Assembly (NCBI RefSeq): GCF_027563465.1
Contig: NZ_JAPFQA010000004.1
Location: forward strand, 248,001 to 312,000
Reading direction: 5' to 3'
DNA from: Mesorhizobium qingshengii
Lineage (GTDB): Bacteria > Pseudomonadota > Alphaproteobacteria > Rhizobiales > Rhizobiaceae
DNA: 64,000 nucleotides
Below, piece by piece: positions 30,168 to 38,563 of the stretch (within the stretch, counting starts at the first letter, position 1; the number at the start of each line of letters is the position of its first letter). The notes below the pieces were generated by a model. It did not search any database, was not told where the DNA came from, and saw only the letters and a program-made list of their open reading frames with translations. Position numbers and translations under genes: made by a program.

Positions 30168-30260
30168 GAGCATGATCTCTGGATAAACGGGAACCGTTTG
30201 TCCGAGAAAACCGGATTCCACTTTTTGCTGACGCGGTCCTTCGGTTCGGGATCATGCTCT
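30168..30260 (-). repeat. Rhizobial intergenic palindromic repeat, copy 1
   Basis: 93 bases bounded by perfect 10-base inverted ends GAGCATGATC and GATCATGCTC. The inner part, read on the minus strand, contains CCGAACCGAAGGACCGCG and a GTGGAATCCGGTTTTC block. The second copy, at 32808-32877, shares these blocks in the opposite orientation. Type resembles RIME-like elements. Confidence 0.7.
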
Positions 30261-30409
30261 GACCGCTGAGCGCACTTGCCCTGGCACGAGGCAAAGCCTG
30301 ACCAAGGTCGTATTTCAGCTGCCTCAATTTTAGGCAGCCCCGACATACTGATCGCCCGCATCCCCCAAATCACCGATTGCGCTTGATTTTCTGCGGCGAC
30401 GCCAGTGAA

Positions 30410-31846
30410 ATGGCGTCACAGGGGAGTATGCGATTGGCAGCGTTCGACGAAATGCTTCCGGAAGTCTCCGGATTGAGAAGACCATATTCGGCTTATGATC
30501 GCTGGCTGAAGGAGCAGGATCCAGCCAGGCTTACCGAGAAGATGCAGGACGCAGAACGCGTCTTCCGCAAGACCGGCATCACCTTCGCCGTCTATGGCGA
30601 GCAGGAAGCATCCGAACGGCTGATCCCGTTCGATATCGTTCCACGCATCATTTCAGGCAATGAATGGAGACGCCTCACGCAGGGCATCGAGCAGCGCGTG
30701 CAGGCGCTGAATGCTTTCCTCGACGATATCTACCATCGCCAGGAAATCCTGCGCGCCGGGCGCGTCCCCACGGAGTTGATCGCCAGGAACGAGGCTTTTC
30801 TGCCGGAAATGATTGGCGTGCGGCCGCCGGCCGGCGTCTACACCCACATTATCGGCGTCGACATCGTCCGCATCAGCGAGGACGAATTCTACGTGCTGGA
30901 GGACAACGCACGCACACCGTCGGGCGTCTCCTACATGCTGGAAAACCGTGAGACGATGATGCAGCTGTTCCCCGAGTTGTTCCAGAAGATCAAGGTGCGG
31001 CCGGTGGAGAACTACCCGCAGCTTCTGCGCCAATCGCTGGCGGCGGTGCGCCCGCAAGGCACCAAGGGAGCGCCTACCATCGCCGTGCTGACGCCCGGCA
31101 GCTACAATTCCGCCTATTTCGAACACGCCTTCCTTGCCGACCAGATGGGCGTTCAATTGGTCGAGGGCCAGGATTTGCGCGTCGTCGACGGCCATGTCGC
31201 GATGCGCACCACCGAAGGCTACAAGCAGATCGACGTGCTCTATCGTCGCGTCGATGATTCTTTCCTCGATCCGCTGACCTTCCGGCCGGATTCGGCGCTT
31301 GGCGTTCCCGGCATCATGGATGTCTACCGGGCCGGCAACATCACCATTGCCAACGCACCGGGAACCGGCATCGCCGACGACAAGGCGATCTATTCCTACA
31401 TGCCCGAGATCGTCGAGTTCTATACCGGCCGCAAGGCGATCCTCGGCAACATCCCGACCTGGCGCTGTTCCGAGCCCGACAGTCTGAAATACGTGCTCGA
31501 GCACATCCACGAACTGGTGATCAAGGAAGTGCATGGCTCCGGCGGCTACGGCATGCTGGTCGGCCCGGCGGCGACCAAGAAGGAGTGCGAGGCTTTTGCC
31601 AAGAAACTCCAGGCAAAACCCTCGAACTACATCGCCCAGCCGACACTGGCGCTGTCGACCTGCCCGATCCTGACCGACAAGGGGCTGGCGCCGCGCCATG
31701 TCGATCTCAGGCCTTACGTGCTGGTCTCCGACCGCATCCAGATCGTGCCCGGCGGGCTGACGCGCGTCGCGCTCAAGGAAGGCTCGCTGGTTGTCAATTC
31801 CTCGCAGGGCGGCGGCACCAAGGACACATGGGTGCTGGATGACTGA
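30410..31846 (+). CDS. Circularly permuted ATP-grasp protein of the Anbu cluster
   Basis: 478 aa from the ATG at 30410; TTG 30377 and ATG 30428 are alternative starts, and none has an ideal ribosome site. Conserved parts of the CP_ATPgrasp (DUF404/DUF407) family: RIISGNEWRRLTQGIEQRV, VYTHIIGVDIVRI, YVLEDNARTPSGVSYMLENR and VIKEVHGSGGYGMLVGP, the last resembling an ATP-grasp lysine/glycine loop. The family is predicted to form amide or peptide bonds using ATP. It heads a four-gene operon with alpha-E, transglutaminase and Anbu protease genes, the standard Anbu neighbourhood. Confidence 0.9.
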   Translation: MASQGSMRLAAFDEMLPEVSGLRRPYSAYDRWLKEQDPARLTEKMQDAERVFRKTGITFAVYGEQEASERLIPFDIVPRIISGNEWRRLTQGIEQRVQALNAFLDDIYHRQEILRAGRVPTELIARNEAFLPEMIGVRPPAGVYTHIIGVDIVRISEDEFYVLEDNARTPSGVSYMLENRETMMQLFPELFQKIKVRPVENYPQLLRQSLAAVRPQGTKGAPTIAVLTPGSYNSAYFEHAFLADQMGVQLVEGQDLRVVDGHVAMRTTEGYKQIDVLYRRVDDSFLDPLTFRPDSALGVPGIMDVYRAGNITIANAPGTGIADDKAIYSYMPEIVEFYTGRKAILGNIPTWRCSEPDSLKYVLEHIHELVIKEVHGSGGYGMLVGPAATKKECEAFAKKLQAKPSNYIAQPTLALSTCPILTDKGLAPRHVDLRPYVLVSDRIQIVPGGLTRVALKEGSLVVNSSQGGGTKDTWVLDD

Positions 31847-31867
31847 TTTTCATTTGAAGGTTTTTGG

Positions 31868-32809
31868 ATGCTTTTAGGCCGGACCGCCAACGGGCTTTAC
31901 TGGATGAACCGCTATATCGAGCGGGCCGAGAATATGGCGCGCCTGGTTGACGCCGGATTGCGCATGGCGCTGACCCGCACGCAGAGCGCCTCGGAAGAGT
32001 GGAGTTCGGTGCTGCTCAGCGCCGGTTCGGACGTCACCTTCAGCCAGAAATATTCTGACTATACCGCCGCCAATGTCGCCGACTTCCTGCTGCGCGATAC
32101 GTCGAACCCATCGAGCACGATGGCGGCGATCGAGACAGCCCGCAACAATGCCCGCATGGTGCGCACCGCGCTGACGCGCGAAACCTGGGAAAGCATCAAC
32201 GAAGCCTGGATGGCGCTGAAACGGATGCTGGCCAAGCCTATCGACGAGCGTGACCTGCCCAGCGTGCTCGACGCTATCAAGCGCGAGACGGCGCTGATCC
32301 GCGGCTCGTTCTACGGCACCATGCTGCGCAACGAGATTTTCGACTTCTCGCAGCTCGGCACCTATGTCGAGCGCGCAGACAACACAGCACGCATTCTCGA
32401 CGTGAAATACTATGTGCTGTTGCCGTCGATCTCCTGGGTCGGCTCGACGCTCGACAACTACCAGTGGGAATCGATCCTGCGCTCGGTGTCGGCGCACCGC
32501 TCCTACCGCTGGGTCTATGACGCCGACTACAAGCCAACCAACATTGCTGACTACCTGATCCTCAATGTCCGCATGCCGCGTTCTCTGACCTTCTGCTATC
32601 GCTTCCTGTGCGAACACCTGAAGTTCCTCGGCGACGACTACGGCGAACGTCACGCCTGCCACGCGACGGCCGAGAAGACGCAGACGATGCTGAGAGCCGG
32701 GTCGATCAAGGACATATTCGACGCCGGCCTGCATGAATTCCTGGCCGCCTTCATTCGCGACAACACCAAGCTCGGCAACGAGATCGCGCAGGATTACCGG
32801 TTCAATTGA
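31868..32809 (+). CDS. Alpha-E domain protein (DUF403)
   Basis: 313 aa, almost entirely alpha-helical. It begins MLLGRTANGLYWMNRYIERA with the characteristic N-terminal helix, then RMLAKPIDERDLPSVLDAIK and FSQLGTYVERADNTARILDV, both typical of the alpha-E family. The role is unknown, but it is nearly always encoded beside the circularly permuted ATP-grasp protein and thought to work with it. Twenty-one bases separate the two; a palindromic repeat starts at its stop codon. Confidence 0.9.
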   Translation: MLLGRTANGLYWMNRYIERAENMARLVDAGLRMALTRTQSASEEWSSVLLSAGSDVTFSQKYSDYTAANVADFLLRDTSNPSSTMAAIETARNNARMVRTALTRETWESINEAWMALKRMLAKPIDERDLPSVLDAIKRETALIRGSFYGTMLRNEIFDFSQLGTYVERADNTARILDVKYYVLLPSISWVGSTLDNYQWESILRSVSAHRSYRWVYDADYKPTNIADYLILNVRMPRSLTFCYRFLCEHLKFLGDDYGERHACHATAEKTQTMLRAGSIKDIFDAGLHEFLAAFIRDNTKLGNEIAQDYRFN

Positions 32810-32877
32810 GCGTGATCCCGAACCAAAGGACCGCGTCAGCGAAAAGTCGGAACCGGTTTTCGGACGAGATCATGCTC
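32808..32877 (+). repeat. Rhizobial intergenic palindromic repeat, copy 2
   Basis: 70 bases from GAGCGTGATC (overlapping the alpha-E stop) to GATCATGCTC. Shares the CCGAACCAAAGGACCGCG and GGAACCGGTTTTCGG blocks with copy 1 (30168-30260) in inverted orientation, but lacks ~23 bases of that copy's second half. It occupies the gap between two genes of one operon. Confidence 0.7.
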
Positions 32878-32894
32878 ACAAACGGAAAAAAAGC

Positions 32895-33689
32895 ATGCGG
32901 CTGAAGATCACCCACAGGACCGAGTACCGCTATGACGCGCCGGTGCAATATCTGTTGCAGCGGCTGCGGCTGCTTCCGGTCAGCGGATCGACGCAGACCG
33001 TTCTGTCCTGGGTTCTGGTCATCGAAGGCGCGCGCGAAGAGGTTCGTTTTGTCGACCATTTCGGCAACGATACACGGCTGTTGAGCGTCGAGGGCGAGCG
33101 TGACTTCATCACGGTGGAGGCAGCCGGCGAAGTGGTGACGCGCGACACCGCAGGCGTCTCCGGACCACATCAGGGCTTTACGCCGCTCTGGCTTTACAGC
33201 CATGAAACGCCGTTGACGGCGGTCGGCAGCGGCATTCGCGGACTCGCCGCATCGGTCGACAAGGGGACCGATATCGAAAGGCTGCACAGGCTGATGGCGA
33301 TCATCGGTGAACGCGTCGCTTACACGCCGGGCAGCACAACCGCGACGACCCCGGCAGAGGAAGCCTTGGCGCTCAAGAGCGGTGTCTGCCAGGATCACAC
33401 CCATATCTTTGCCGCCGCCGCGCGCGTCATGGGCTTTCCGGTCCGTTACGTCAGCGGTTATCTGATGCTGGACGCGACGGTTGAGCAGGCGGCAAGTCAT
33501 GCCTGGGCCGAGGCGCATGTCGCGGGACTTGGCTGGGTTGCTTTCGATGCCGCCAACGGCATCTCTCCAGACGAACGCTATGTAAAGGTGGCAACCGGTC
33601 GGGACTACCGCGACGCCACACCGGTGTCGGGGATTCGACTGGGACAGGCGGAAGAACAGCTTGCGGTCACCGTCACGGTGGAGCAGTAA
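32895..33689 (+). CDS. Transglutaminase-like protease of the Anbu cluster
   Basis: 264 aa. An N-terminal beta region (MRLKITHRTEYRYDAPVQYL) precedes the transglutaminase-like core. The catalytic triad is Cys in LKSGVCQDHTHIF, His in ASHAWAEAHV and Asp in WVAFDAANG. These enzymes are thiol peptidases or amide-transferring enzymes; the target here is unknown. Start is the ATG at 32895, just after the palindromic repeat. It is the third gene of the Anbu operon. Confidence 0.9.
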   Translation: MRLKITHRTEYRYDAPVQYLLQRLRLLPVSGSTQTVLSWVLVIEGAREEVRFVDHFGNDTRLLSVEGERDFITVEAAGEVVTRDTAGVSGPHQGFTPLWLYSHETPLTAVGSGIRGLAASVDKGTDIERLHRLMAIIGERVAYTPGSTTATTPAEEALALKSGVCQDHTHIFAAAARVMGFPVRYVSGYLMLDATVEQAASHAWAEAHVAGLGWVAFDAANGISPDERYVKVATGRDYRDATPVSGIRLGQAEEQLAVTVTVEQ

Positions 33690-33719
33690 TCCCCCAGGAT
33701 TGCAGCTAGAAGAGAATCC

Positions 33720-34451
33720 ATGACCTATTGCGTCGGCCTGAAGATCGATCGTGGGCTCGTGTTCATGTCGGACACCCGCACCAATGCCGGCATGGATTCG
33801 ATCTCCACCTTCAAGAAGATGCATGTCTGGGAAGAGCCCGGCGAGCGCGTCATCGTCTTGATGTCGGCCGGCAACCTGGCGACGACGCAGGCGGTGGTCA
33901 GCCTGCTCGACGAGCGCACCAAGGCTATCTCCGAGCGACACTCCACTTTGCTGGAAACGCCGTCCATGTACCAGACGGTGCGGATGGTCGGCGATACCGT
34001 CAAGGAGGTGATCGCCGGTTCGTCACCGGCCGGCGAAAAGGCGGATTCCTACTTCAATGCTTCCTTCATTCTCGGCGGTCAGATCAAGGGCAGCGAGCCG
34101 CGGCTTTTCATGATCTATCCCGAGGGCAATTTCATCGAATCGACCGACGACACGCCTTTCTTCCAGATTGGCGAGACCAAATACGGCAAGCCGATCATCA
34201 TCCGCGCCTATGAAAAGACGATGAGCCTTGCCGAGACGGTGAAGCTGCTTCTGGTGTCGTTCGATTCGACGCTGAAGTCGAATTTGTCCGTCGGCCTGCC
34301 GCTCGACATGCTTTTCCTGGAAAAGGATGCTTTCAAGGTCGGGTTGAAGAGGCGGATCGGCCAGGACGACCAGTATTACCGCACCATCTCGGACGGCTGG
34401 TCCAACGCATTGAAGACGGCCTTTGCCAGCCTGCCGGATTTCCCTGGCTAG
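33720..34451 (+). CDS. Anbu, proteasome-related Ntn-hydrolase
   Basis: 243 aa, ancestral beta-subunit-like protein. The sequence begins MTYCVGLKIDRGLVFMSDTR: after Met removal Thr2 would be the N-terminal nucleophile, Asp18 and Lys32/33 (STFKKMHVW) matching the proteasome catalytic Asp17 and Lys33. Later IYPEGNFIESTDDTPFFQIG and SLAETVKLLLVSFDSTLKSN are Anbu hallmarks. Anbu assembles into open helical or lock-washer particles in solved structures. In this operon it may act on products of the ATP-grasp/alpha-E/transglutaminase proteins; substrate unknown. Confidence 0.92.
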   Translation: MTYCVGLKIDRGLVFMSDTRTNAGMDSISTFKKMHVWEEPGERVIVLMSAGNLATTQAVVSLLDERTKAISERHSTLLETPSMYQTVRMVGDTVKEVIAGSSPAGEKADSYFNASFILGGQIKGSEPRLFMIYPEGNFIESTDDTPFFQIGETKYGKPIIIRAYEKTMSLAETVKLLLVSFDSTLKSNLSVGLPLDMLFLEKDAFKVGLKRRIGQDDQYYRTISDGWSNALKTAFASLPDFPG

Positions 34452-34548
34452 GGGCGCCTGGCTGGCGGTTGCTTGTATTTCAAATGTATTGATCTTGAAG
34501 AAGCCAACCGCGACGGATGGCGGCGAGGGATCATGTCGGGAGGACAAG

Positions 34549-35961
34549 ATGAACAACGATGAATTCCGGCATTGGTCGCTGCGCGCCGCTGACTGGGGCG
34601 CCGACTACCGCAACACACTGCGCGAGCGGCCGGTGCGGCCGCTGGTCAAGCCCGGTGACATTTTCAGAAGCATCGAAGCTTCGCCGCCTGAAGACGCGGA
34701 GCCGATGGACAGGATCTTCGCGGACTTCGAGGAGAAGGTTCTGCCGGGGATGACGCATTGGCAGCATCCACGCTTTTTCGCCTATTTCCCTGCGAATGCC
34801 GCGCCGGTCTCGGTGGTGGCGGAGTATCTGGTGTCGGCGATGGCCGCCCAATGCATGTTGTGGCAGACCTCGCCGGCGGCGACCGAACTCGAAACGCGCA
34901 CCGTCGACTGGATGCGCCAGGCGCTCGGCCTGCCGGAAGGCTTCTCGGGGGTGATCCAGGATTCGGCCTCGTCGGCGACACTGGCAGCGGTATTGACCAT
35001 GCGCGAGCGGGCGCTCGACTGGCAAGGCAACAAAAGGGGACTGGCCGGGCAGGCGAGATTGCGCATCTATTCGTCGGACCAGGTGCACACCTCGATCGAC
35101 CGGGCAATCTGGGTATCGGGCATCGGCGAGGACAATCTCGCACGAATCCCGGTCGCCGGCCGTTTTCGCGCCATGGATACCGCGGCTCTCGAAGCGGCAA
35201 TCGTTGCCGACCGGCAAGCCGGAATGCAGCCCGCGGGCATCATCGCCTGCGTTGGCGGTACCAGCACAGGCGGCACCGACGACATTGCCGCGATGGCAGA
35301 GGTGGCGAAACGGCACGGGCTCTATCTTCACGTCGATGCGGCATGGGCGGGATCGGCGATGATCTGCCCGGAGTACCGGCATTTCTGGGCCGGCGTCGAA
35401 GGCGCCGATTCGATCGTCTTCAATCCACACAAATGGCTGGGCGCGCAGTTCGACTGTTCGATCCAGTTCCTGCGCGATCCCGAAAGCCATGTCAGGACGC
35501 TGGCCATCAAGCCGGACTATCTGAAGACCCACGGCCATGACGGCATCATCAACTATTCCGAATGGTCGGTACCGCTGGGCCGGCGCTTCCGCGCGCTCAA
35601 ATTGTGGTTCCTGCTGCGTGCGCACGGGCTGGAAAACCTGCGGACGATGATCCGCAATCATGTGGCGTGGAGCGAGGGTGTTGCCGAGCGGCTGGCAAGG
35701 GAGGCGGACTTCGAGATCGTCAGCGAACCCATGCTGTCGTTGTTTTCGTTCCGGCACAAAGCTGCAACCAGCGCCGACGCAGACGAACACAATCTGCGAT
35801 TGGTCAATGCGATCAACGATGATGGTCGCATCTATCTGACACAAACGAGGGTCGACGGAAGGGTGGCGATCCGGTTCCAGGTCGGCCAGTTCGAAGCGAC
35901 CGCCGCCGACGTCGACGAGGCTTACGTCGTCATCACCGAAATCGCGCGCGGCATGACTTGA
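34549..35961 (+). CDS. PLP-dependent group II amino-acid decarboxylase family protein
   Basis: 470 aa. Family of aromatic-L-amino-acid, tyrosine, tryptophan and related decarboxylases. PLP lysine in FNPHKWLGAQFDCS, cofactor Asp in YLHVDAAWAGSAMI, and the substrate-region HPRFFAYFPANAAP near the N-terminus. Length fits the aromatic decarboxylase group. Ribosome site GGGAGGA precedes the ATG at 34549. It lies 97 bases after the Anbu gene on the same strand; whether it belongs to that operon is not evident. Substrate not predictable with confidence. Confidence 0.85.
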   Translation: MNNDEFRHWSLRAADWGADYRNTLRERPVRPLVKPGDIFRSIEASPPEDAEPMDRIFADFEEKVLPGMTHWQHPRFFAYFPANAAPVSVVAEYLVSAMAAQCMLWQTSPAATELETRTVDWMRQALGLPEGFSGVIQDSASSATLAAVLTMRERALDWQGNKRGLAGQARLRIYSSDQVHTSIDRAIWVSGIGEDNLARIPVAGRFRAMDTAALEAAIVADRQAGMQPAGIIACVGGTSTGGTDDIAAMAEVAKRHGLYLHVDAAWAGSAMICPEYRHFWAGVEGADSIVFNPHKWLGAQFDCSIQFLRDPESHVRTLAIKPDYLKTHGHDGIINYSEWSVPLGRRFRALKLWFLLRAHGLENLRTMIRNHVAWSEGVAERLAREADFEIVSEPMLSLFSFRHKAATSADADEHNLRLVNAINDDGRIYLTQTRVDGRVAIRFQVGQFEATAADVDEAYVVITEIARGMT

Positions 35962-36040
35962 TCGGGCCTGGTCGGGATTGCGTTGGCGTTTGCCTTTGCA
36001 ATCATGTGATTTTCATTAGCCGGCTTATGCCTTTTCATCT

Positions 36041-36076
36041 ATTTCGTTTTCGACTATAGACAAGAAAAACGAAAAC
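36041..36076. promoter_or_regulatory. Probable GlpR operator in front of glpR
   Basis: ATTTCGTTTTCG followed by CGAAAACG on the other side of a short spacer, just upstream of the glpR ATG. TTCG-rich boxes like these are typical of DeoR-family repressors and resemble the sites before glpD, suggesting autoregulation. Confidence 0.45.
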
Positions 36077-36089
36077 GGGAGCTTGCCTT

Positions 36090-36857
36090 ATGTATCTGTC
36101 GCCACGTCATGCCGAAATCATCCAGATGGCCAAGGACCACGGTCGCGTGCTGGTCGATGATCTGGCCAGCCATTTCAACGTGACGCCGCAGACCATACGC
36201 AAGGATCTCAACGACCTGTGCGACCAGCGGCTGCTTTCCCGCATCCATGGCGGCGCGTTGTTTCCATCCGGCATAGAGAACATGGAGTATGAGGCCAGGC
36301 GCAAGATCGCCGCCGAGGAGAAGGAGGCGATCGGCCGCGCGGCCGCAAGGCTGATTCCCGACAACGCCTCTCTGTTCATCAACATCGGCACGACGACGGA
36401 GGCGGTCAGCAAGGCGCTGCTGGATCACAGCGGCCTGATGGTCATCACAAATAATATCAATGTTGCCAATAGGATGCGCATATACCCTTCGATCGAGGTG
36501 GTGATCGCCGGCGGGGTAGTGCGCGGCTCCGATGGTGGCGTTGTCGGCGAAGCGGCGGTCGATTTCATCAGGCAGTTCAAGGTCGACTATGCCGTGATCG
36601 GCGCGTCGGCGATCGACCATGACGGCGCCTTGCTCGATTTCGACTTTCGCGAGGTCAAGGTGGCGCAAGCGATCATCGCCAATGCAAGGCACGTCATTCT
36701 GGTTTCCGACCAGACCAAGTTCGAGCGCACGGCGCCGGTGCGCATTGGCCATCTGTCGCAGGTCAACACTTTCATTACCGACCGTTGCGATATCCCGTCG
36801 GTGCGCAAGATCTGTCAGGAAGCGGAGGTTCAGCTCATCGAGACGTCGGTCGATTAG
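36090..36857 (+). CDS. glpR: DeoR family regulator of glycerol genes
   Basis: 255 aa. N-terminal helix-turn-helix VLVDDLASHFNVTPQTIRKD, typical DeoR; the C-terminal sugar-phosphate-sensing domain contains INIGTTTEAVSKAL and ASAIDHDGALLDFDFREVKV. Assigned as the glycerol regulator because it directly precedes glpD and the glycerol ABC genes on the same strand. By family knowledge it probably represses them until glycerol-3-phosphate binds. Confidence 0.85.
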   Translation: MYLSPRHAEIIQMAKDHGRVLVDDLASHFNVTPQTIRKDLNDLCDQRLLSRIHGGALFPSGIENMEYEARRKIAAEEKEAIGRAAARLIPDNASLFINIGTTTEAVSKALLDHSGLMVITNNINVANRMRIYPSIEVVIAGGVVRGSDGGVVGEAAVDFIRQFKVDYAVIGASAIDHDGALLDFDFREVKVAQAIIANARHVILVSDQTKFERTAPVRIGHLSQVNTFITDRCDIPSVRKICQEAEVQLIETSVD

Positions 36858-36901
36858 CGGCTTTCAGGGCGCCATCACGAGCCTCTCACGTGCTTGTGAT
36901 A

Positions 36902-36931
36902 TTTCGTTTGACATTCGTTCTCATTTCGAAA
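36902..36931. promoter_or_regulatory. Triple TTCG operator in front of glpD
   Basis: Three TTCG boxes start at 36903, 36914 and 36925, exactly 11 bases apart, within TTTCGTTT, ATTCGTTC and TTTCGAAA. The one-turn phasing places them on the same face of DNA, as expected for a DeoR-type multimer. They lie ~65 bases before the glpD start. Confidence 0.55.
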
Positions 36932-36994
36932 TAATTCCGCCACGGTTTCGTAAAAAGCCAAAAATGGTGCAATGCGAAATCGTTGGAGGAACTT

Positions 36995-38521
36995 GTGGAC
37001 GCATCTCCGATCCGTGACATTTTCGTCATAGGTGGCGGCATCAATGGTTGCGGCATCGCCCGCGATGCCGCCGGACGTGGCTTTTCCGTCTTTCTCGCCG
37101 AGATGAATGACCTGGCCAGCGGAACCTCCTCGGGCTCGACCAAGCTGATCCATGGCGGCCTGCGCTATCTTGAGTTCTATGAGTTTCGTTTGGTGCGTGA
37201 GGCGCTGATGGAACGCGAGGTTCTGTGGAAGAACGCTCCCCATATCATCTGGCCGATGCGTTTCGTGCTGCCCTATGCCAAGGGCCTCCGGCCCGCCTGG
37301 CTGATCAGGCTCGGTCTCTTTCTCTACGACCACATTGGCGGCCGCAAACTGCTGCCGGCGACCAGGACGCTGGATATGGCCAGGGACCCGGCCGGCAAAC
37401 CGTTGAAACCGCTTTTCAAGAAGGCCTTTGAGTATTCGGATGGCTGGGTCAACGATGCGCGCCTGGTGGCGCTCAATGCCCGGGATGCCGCCGATCGTGG
37501 CGCAACGATCCGAACCCGCACGAAGGTGGTTGGAGCGCGCCGCGAAGGCGGCGTGTGGACAATCAAGATCGAGAACCTGCAGAACGGGGAGATCGAAGAG
37601 ATCAAAGCACGGCTGCTGGTCAATGCCGCCGGACCATGGGTCGATCATGTGCTTTCCGGCGTCGTCGGCCTGAACGATGTGCACAATGTCCGCCTCGTGC
37701 AGGGCAGCCACATCGTCATCGCTAAGAAGTTCGACGATCCGCGCGCCTATTTCTTCCAGAACAAGGATGGCCGCATCATCTTCGCCATTCCTTACGAGGA
37801 CGAATTCACGCTGATCGGCACCACCGACCAAGACTACCCCGGCGATCCGCACGACGTGAAGATCAGCGAGACCGAGATCGATTATCTGTGTGCCGCGGCG
37901 AGCGAGTATTTCGCGCAGCCGGTCAAGCGTTCGGACATCGTCTGGACCTATTCCGCCGTCCGTCCGCTTTACGACGACGGCGCCTCCAAGGCGCAGGAGG
38001 CAACGCGCGATTACGTGCTGAAGGCCGATGGCGGCGAGGGCACGGCCCCGATCGTCAACGCCTTCGGTGGCAAGATCACCACCTATCGCCGGCTGTCGGA
38101 ATCGATGCTTGAGAAGATCGAGGGTTTCCTCGGCAAGCGTGGCAAGCCATGGACGGCAAATGCACCGCTGCCGGGCGGCGATTTTCCGGCGACCGGTTTT
38201 GACGCCGAAGTGGCGAAACTGAAGTCGGCCTACCCGTTCCTCGACGCGCGCTTGGCCCGCCGGCTGACCCGGCTTTACGGGACACGCGCCCGGACACTGC
38301 TCGGCCTTGCCAGGTCGAATGCCGATCTCGGCCGCTGCTTCGGCGCCGATCTCTACGAAGCCGAGGTGCGTTATCTCGTTGAAAACGAATGGGCCGTCAC
38401 GGCCGAGGACGTGCTGTGGCGCAGGACCAAGCACGGCCTGCATCTGGGCCGCGAGCAGGCGGCGGCACTTGACGAATTCATGCGAGGAATAAGCCGGCGG
38501 CATGTCGCGGCCGCCGAATGA
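36995..38521 (+). CDS. glpD: Glycerol-3-phosphate dehydrogenase (FAD, respiratory)
   Basis: Oxidises glycerol-3-phosphate to dihydroxyacetone phosphate at the membrane. 508 aa. FAD-binding motif VIGGGINGCGIARDAA; then GTSSGSTKLIHGGLRYLEFY, the GlpD signature, and TLIGTTDQDYPGDP. The start is GTG at 36995, placed four bases after a perfect GGAGGA; a TTG 12 bases upstream overlaps that ribosome site and is unlikely. First gene of the glycerol operon. Confidence 0.96.
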   Translation: MDASPIRDIFVIGGGINGCGIARDAAGRGFSVFLAEMNDLASGTSSGSTKLIHGGLRYLEFYEFRLVREALMEREVLWKNAPHIIWPMRFVLPYAKGLRPAWLIRLGLFLYDHIGGRKLLPATRTLDMARDPAGKPLKPLFKKAFEYSDGWVNDARLVALNARDAADRGATIRTRTKVVGARREGGVWTIKIENLQNGEIEEIKARLLVNAAGPWVDHVLSGVVGLNDVHNVRLVQGSHIVIAKKFDDPRAYFFQNKDGRIIFAIPYEDEFTLIGTTDQDYPGDPHDVKISETEIDYLCAAASEYFAQPVKRSDIVWTYSAVRPLYDDGASKAQEATRDYVLKADGGEGTAPIVNAFGGKITTYRRLSESMLEKIEGFLGKRGKPWTANAPLPGGDFPATGFDAEVAKLKSAYPFLDARLARRLTRLYGTRARTLLGLARSNADLGRCFGADLYEAEVRYLVENEWAVTAEDVLWRRTKHGLHLGREQAAALDEFMRGISRRHVAAAE

Positions 38522-38563
38522 AGCGAGCTTGGAGCTGATGCATAAAGCCTGGGAGGAGGCGTC

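Noticed and set aside
34423-34548. N-terminal extension of the PLP decarboxylase into the Anbu gene
   Set aside because: The ATG at 34549 has a strong GGGAGGA and family homology begins there; the extension is another-frame Anbu sequence.
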